From the NCBI RefSeq assembly GCF_011044975.1, contig NZ_JAAKZV010000041.1, positions 1 through 43,926 of the forward strand: a DNA stretch of 43,926 nucleotides, read 5' to 3'. Below, piece after piece: positions 41,466-43,926 of this stretch; the stretch's first letter is position 1; each line of letters starts with the position of its first letter. The notes beneath the pieces are model-generated. The model ran no database searches. It was given only the letters and a program-made list of their open reading frames with translations, and was not told the DNA's origin. The position numbers and the translations under genes were made by a program. The DNA comes from Streptomyces coryli (lineage in GTDB: Bacteria > Actinomycetota > Actinomycetes > Streptomycetales > Streptomycetaceae).

Positions 41466-42898
41466 CGAACGGGTGCGCCTTCCTGGTGGGCCTCGGCCGT
41501 GAGCTTGAGCAGGGCGGCGAGGTCGCTGGGCTGTGCGTGGGGGTTCAGCAGCGTGGCCTTGAGCCACAGCGGCCCGCCGGCGTGCGGGCGGGCGCGGCCG
41601 AGCACGGCGTGCCCGTCGGCGAGCAGCCGGCGGCGGACGCCGGCCACATCGGCGTCGGCGGCGGCGGCGGGGCGGAACAGGACGGTGGTGAGCGCCGGTT
41701 GGGCGTACAGCTCGAAGCCGGGGTGGGCGTCGACCAGCGCGGCGAGGTGGTGGGCGGCGGCGACGGTCCGCTCCAGGAGGTCGGCGAAGCCGTCCCGGCC
41801 GAGCGCCTTCAGCGTCGCCGCGATCTTCAGGATGTCGGGCCTGCGGGTGGTGCGCAGCGAGCGGCCGAGGAGGTCGGGAAGCCCGGCCTCGGTGTCGTCG
41901 TCGGCATTGAGGTAGTCGGCGCGGTGGTCGAGCGCCTTGAGGTCGGCCCCGTCCCGTACGGCGAACAGGCCGGCGGCGACGGGCTGCCAGCCGAGCTTGT
42001 GGAAGTCGAGGGTGACGGAGTCGGCTTCCGACAGCCCCTTCAGCAGGTGCGCGAGCCGCGGGGCGAGCAGCAGCAGCCCGGCGTACGCGGCGTCGACGTG
42101 CAGCCGGGCGCCGCGGATGCGGGCGGCGGCGGCGAGTTCGGGCAGCGGGTCGAGGGCGCCGGTGTCGGTGGTGCCGGCGGTGGCGATGACCAGGGCGGGG
42201 TTACGGGTGTCCCGTAGCACCTGGCGGACCGCGAGCGGGTCGAGAACGCCGGTCGGGGTGGGCACGGTGTGCGGGCGGCGCAGGCCGAGCAGCCAGGCGG
42301 CGCGGTGGATGGAGTGGTGGGCGTTGGCGCCGCAGATGATCTGCACACCGGGGCCTAGGTGTTCGCGGGCGAGGAGCAGCGCGAGCTGGTTGGCCTCGGT
42401 GCCGCCGGTGGTGACGAGGGCGTCGGGCCGGGGCGAGTCGGGGTAGACCTCGTCGGCGAGCGCGGCGGTGGTCTCGGCCTCCAGGGCGGAGGCGGCCGGG
42501 GCCTGGTCCCAGGAGTCCATGGACGGGTTGAGGGCGGCGGCGGCCAGGTCCGCGGCGGCGGCGAGGGCGAGGGGCGGGGTGTGCAGGTGGGCGGCGCACT
42601 GCGGGTCCGCCGGATCGGCGGACCCGGCGGCGACCGTGCGGACGAGGTCGCGCAGGCCCGAAGCCCCGACTCCCGTGGCCGGCAGCAGCGGCCGGGCGGC
42701 CTGCCGCACCCGGGCGGCCACGGCCTCGGGGCCGCCGGCGGGCAGCGGCCCCTGCCGTTCCGTGGCGCCCTCCTCCAGGGCGGCGAGGACGGCGTCGACG
42801 TACGGTCGGAGCGCCCGCGCTCCTGCGGCGCCACCCGCGAGGGCGTCAACCTCGGAGTGGTCGGGCCGACCGGGGCCTTCGGCGGTGGCCGCGTGCAT
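41462..42898 (-). CDS. PLP-dependent decarboxylase (DesA-like)
   Basis: The 478-residue group II decarboxylase starts at ATG 42898 with GGAG 7 nt upstream. Motifs: MDSWDQAPAAS (about 127-137), TTGGTEANQLALLLARE, ANAHHSIHRA with the PLP-stacking His, HVDAAYAG with D269, and the PLP lysine K301 in TLDFHKLGWQP. The overall pattern matches lysine/diaminobutyrate/aromatic amino acid decarboxylases. It looks diverged from the canonical DesA lysine decarboxylase as I remember it. Together with the coupled lysine hydroxylase it should feed N-hydroxycadaverine-type precursors. It follows a clear iron-regulator box. Confidence 0.85.
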   Translation of the reverse strand: MHAATAEGPGRPDHSEVDALAGGAAGARALRPYVDAVLAALEEGATERQGPLPAGGPEAVAARVRQAARPLLPATGVGASGLRDLVRTVAAGSADPADPQCAAHLHTPPLALAAAADLAAAALNPSMDSWDQAPAASALEAETTAALADEVYPDSPRPDALVTTGGTEANQLALLLAREHLGPGVQIICGANAHHSIHRAAWLLGLRRPHTVPTPTGVLDPLAVRQVLRDTRNPALVIATAGTTDTGALDPLPELAAAARIRGARLHVDAAYAGLLLLAPRLAHLLKGLSEADSVTLDFHKLGWQPVAAGLFAVRDGADLKALDHRADYLNADDDTEAGLPDLLGRSLRTTRRPDILKIAATLKALGRDGFADLLERTVAAAHHLAALVDAHPGFELYAQPALTTVLFRPAAAADADVAGVRRRLLADGHAVLGRARPHAGGPLWLKATLLNPHAQPSDLAALLKLTAEAHQEGAPVR

Positions 42899-42937
42899 GG
42901 GCGTGCTCCTTGCGGGGAATCCGGGGGAGGCGGGTGG

Positions 42938-42956
42938 TTAGGCACGCCTAAGCTAG
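42938..42956 (-). promoter_or_regulatory. DmdR/IdeR iron box
   Basis: TTAGGCACGCCTAAGCTAG matches the actinobacterial iron-box consensus at 14 of 19 positions and contains TTAGGC/GCCTAA as a perfect inverted repeat about two bases. It lies 40-58 bp ahead of the decarboxylase start. DmdR1/IdeR with Fe2+ binds such boxes and represses siderophore genes. Confidence 0.85.
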
Positions 42957-43063
42957 GCCTGGACTCCGCGGATTATGCGCGCATACAGGGGAGTTCGCCC
43001 GTACGTGGGACGCGCATGCGGGGTTGAGCGCGTCGGTCTGATAATGGGCAAGCGTCCGACCCG

Positions 43064-43926
43064 TCAGTGTGCGGCGCGCACCTCCAGCGCCCGGCGCAGG
43101 TCGTCCTGCTGGTCGGCCAGCTTGCGGCGCAGCGCCGGGGTGAGGTCGTCCCGCTCCAGCGCGGCGGCGCAGTGCCGCAGCGTGTCCTCCTCGACCAGGA
43201 CGGACGGGAAGCCGTGGCTGCCCGCCTGTGCGGCGATGGCCGGGCCGCGGCGCTCGGCGAGCGGCACGACGGCCTCGAAGTACCGCGGTACGTAGGCCCG
43301 TACGAGATCGCGCTGCTCCGGCCGCCAGAAGCCCTGGGCGGTGGCGGCGAACAGGTAGTTGGACAGTTCGTCGTTGGCGTAGAGCTGCTCCCAGGCGGCC
43401 TGCTTGGCCGCCGGGTCCGGCAGCGCGGCGCGGCAGCGGGCCGCGCCCTCCTCGCCGGTGGCGCTCGGATCGCTGGCGAGCTCGGCGTCGATCTTCGCGG
43501 GGGTGGCGGCACCGAGCACGCTCAGCCGCAGCAGCGCCCGCCAGCGCAGCTCAGGGTCGAGGACGGGCCCGCCGGGGACGGTGCCGGCGGCAAGCCAGTC
43601 GCGCAGCTCGTCCGGGGTGGTGGCGGAGTCGATGAGGGTGCGCACGGCGGTGAGGCGCAGGCCCGCGCCGGCGTCCGGCTGTGCGAGGAAGCCGCGGCAG
43701 ATCCCGGTGAGGGCGGCCAGCGCTTCGGAGCGCCCGCCCGGCTCCAGATAGCGGTCGGTGACCTGGGCGCGGGCGAAGGTGAGCACGCCCTGGACGATCG
43801 CCAGGTCGCTCTCGTGCGGCAGGTGGCGGGCGGCGAGGTCCAGGTAGTCGGCAGGCGGGAGTTCGGCGTCGCGGACCAGGTCGCGGGCGGCGTTCCAGGC
43901 GACGGCGCGGGCGAGGGGGTCGGGGA
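43064..43926 (-). CDS. pepN: Aminopeptidase N, C-terminal part, N-terminus off the right edge
   Basis: The frame is open from the right edge to the stop at 43064, giving 287 codons. The visible part is the ERAP1-like helical C-terminal domain of Streptomyces-type PepN, with YLDLAARHLPHES, GVLTFARAQVTDRYL, GPVLDPELRWRALLRLSVLG, YANDELSNYLFAATAQGF and YVPRYFEAVVPLAERRG. The HEXXH zinc site lies beyond the edge and cannot be checked. PepN removes N-terminal residues from peptides in the cytoplasm. The 165-bp gap to the siderophore-type operon holds the iron box and no gene. Confidence 0.88.
   Translation of the reverse strand, partial: PDPLARAVAWNAARDLVRDAELPPADYLDLAARHLPHESDLAIVQGVLTFARAQVTDRYLEPGGRSEALAALTGICRGFLAQPDAGAGLRLTAVRTLIDSATTPDELRDWLAAGTVPGGPVLDPELRWRALLRLSVLGAATPAKIDAELASDPSATGEEGAARCRAALPDPAAKQAAWEQLYANDELSNYLFAATAQGFWRPEQRDLVRAYVPRYFEAVVPLAERRGPAIAAQAGSHGFPSVLVEEDTLRHCAAALERDDLTPALRRKLADQQDDLRRALEVRAAH

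Noticed and set aside
40017-42898. A complete siderophore or other natural product cluster
   Set aside because: Only the decarboxylase and hydroxylase are present; the flanks are pepN, a SIMPL protein and pyk.
1-43926. CRISPR array, prophage, rRNA operon or integrated plasmid
   Set aside because: No regularly spaced repeats, phage structural genes, integrase, attachment-site duplication at the tRNA, or rRNA sequence is visible.

Overview
The window is high-GC DNA (roughly 70% or more by eye) with strong third-position G/C, many GTG starts and GGAGG-type ribosome sites. Nearly every real gene has full-length shadow frames on both strands. The gene set (a Streptomyces-type DNA polymerase I, an ANTAR response regulator beside a branched-chain amino acid ABC operon, pyruvate kinase, PepN, an iron-box siderophore-type pair) points to Streptomyces or a close relative. 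From memory, the polA / thioesterase / liv operon / pdtaR / pyk neighbourhood matches the chromosomal core of S. coelicolor, so most of the window is core chromosome with a few accessory insertions.

Layout. 1-2.0 kb: a secreted lytic transglycosylase cut by the left edge and a secreted class A beta-lactamase-fold serine hydrolase. 2.1-4.8 kb: polA. 4.8-7.4 kb: DoxX membrane protein, TetR regulator and, divergent across an operator-rich promoter, an IS701-like transposase homologue that has lost its first catalytic Asp. 7.4-10.9 kb: PaaI-type thioesterase, FdhF/YdeP-type molybdopterin oxidoreductase, SRPBCC protein. 10.9-12.6 kb: an unusual class I tRNA with a CAA (Leu) anticodon, the PdtaR-like ANTAR regulator and a convergent PAP2 phosphatase. 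12.7-18.4 kb: livKHMGF, with a strong hairpin between livK and livH. 18.6-20.3 kb: a small membrane protein and a secreted trypsin-like protease.

20.3-31.8 kb is the main accessory module and looks like a complete glycoside uptake and hydrolysis locus. An MFS sugar transporter, a GH106-like and a GH78 alpha-L-rhamnosidase and a secreted EEP phosphodiesterase lie head to tail with 4-nt overlaps or a 13-nt gap. They are preceded by two CG-centred palindromes typical of LacI operators. A LacI regulator and a divergent arabinose/fucose isomerase-like gene complete the set. Both rhamnosidases lack signal peptides, so the model is import of a small rhamnoside by the MFS protein followed by cytoplasmic hydrolysis.

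31.8-35 kb: an OmpR-type two-component system, then the only gene-free stretch above 300 bp (34016-34434). That stretch holds a very large nested palindrome of about 250 bp, followed by a NUDIX hydrolase. 35-37.5 kb: a DUF1501 / DUF1800 pair. 37.6-39.9 kb: pyruvate kinase and a SIMPL-domain protein. 40-43 kb: an iron-box-controlled PLP decarboxylase plus lysine N6-hydroxylase pair lacking the acyltransferase and NIS synthetase expected in a desferrioxamine cluster. The right edge cuts aminopeptidase N.
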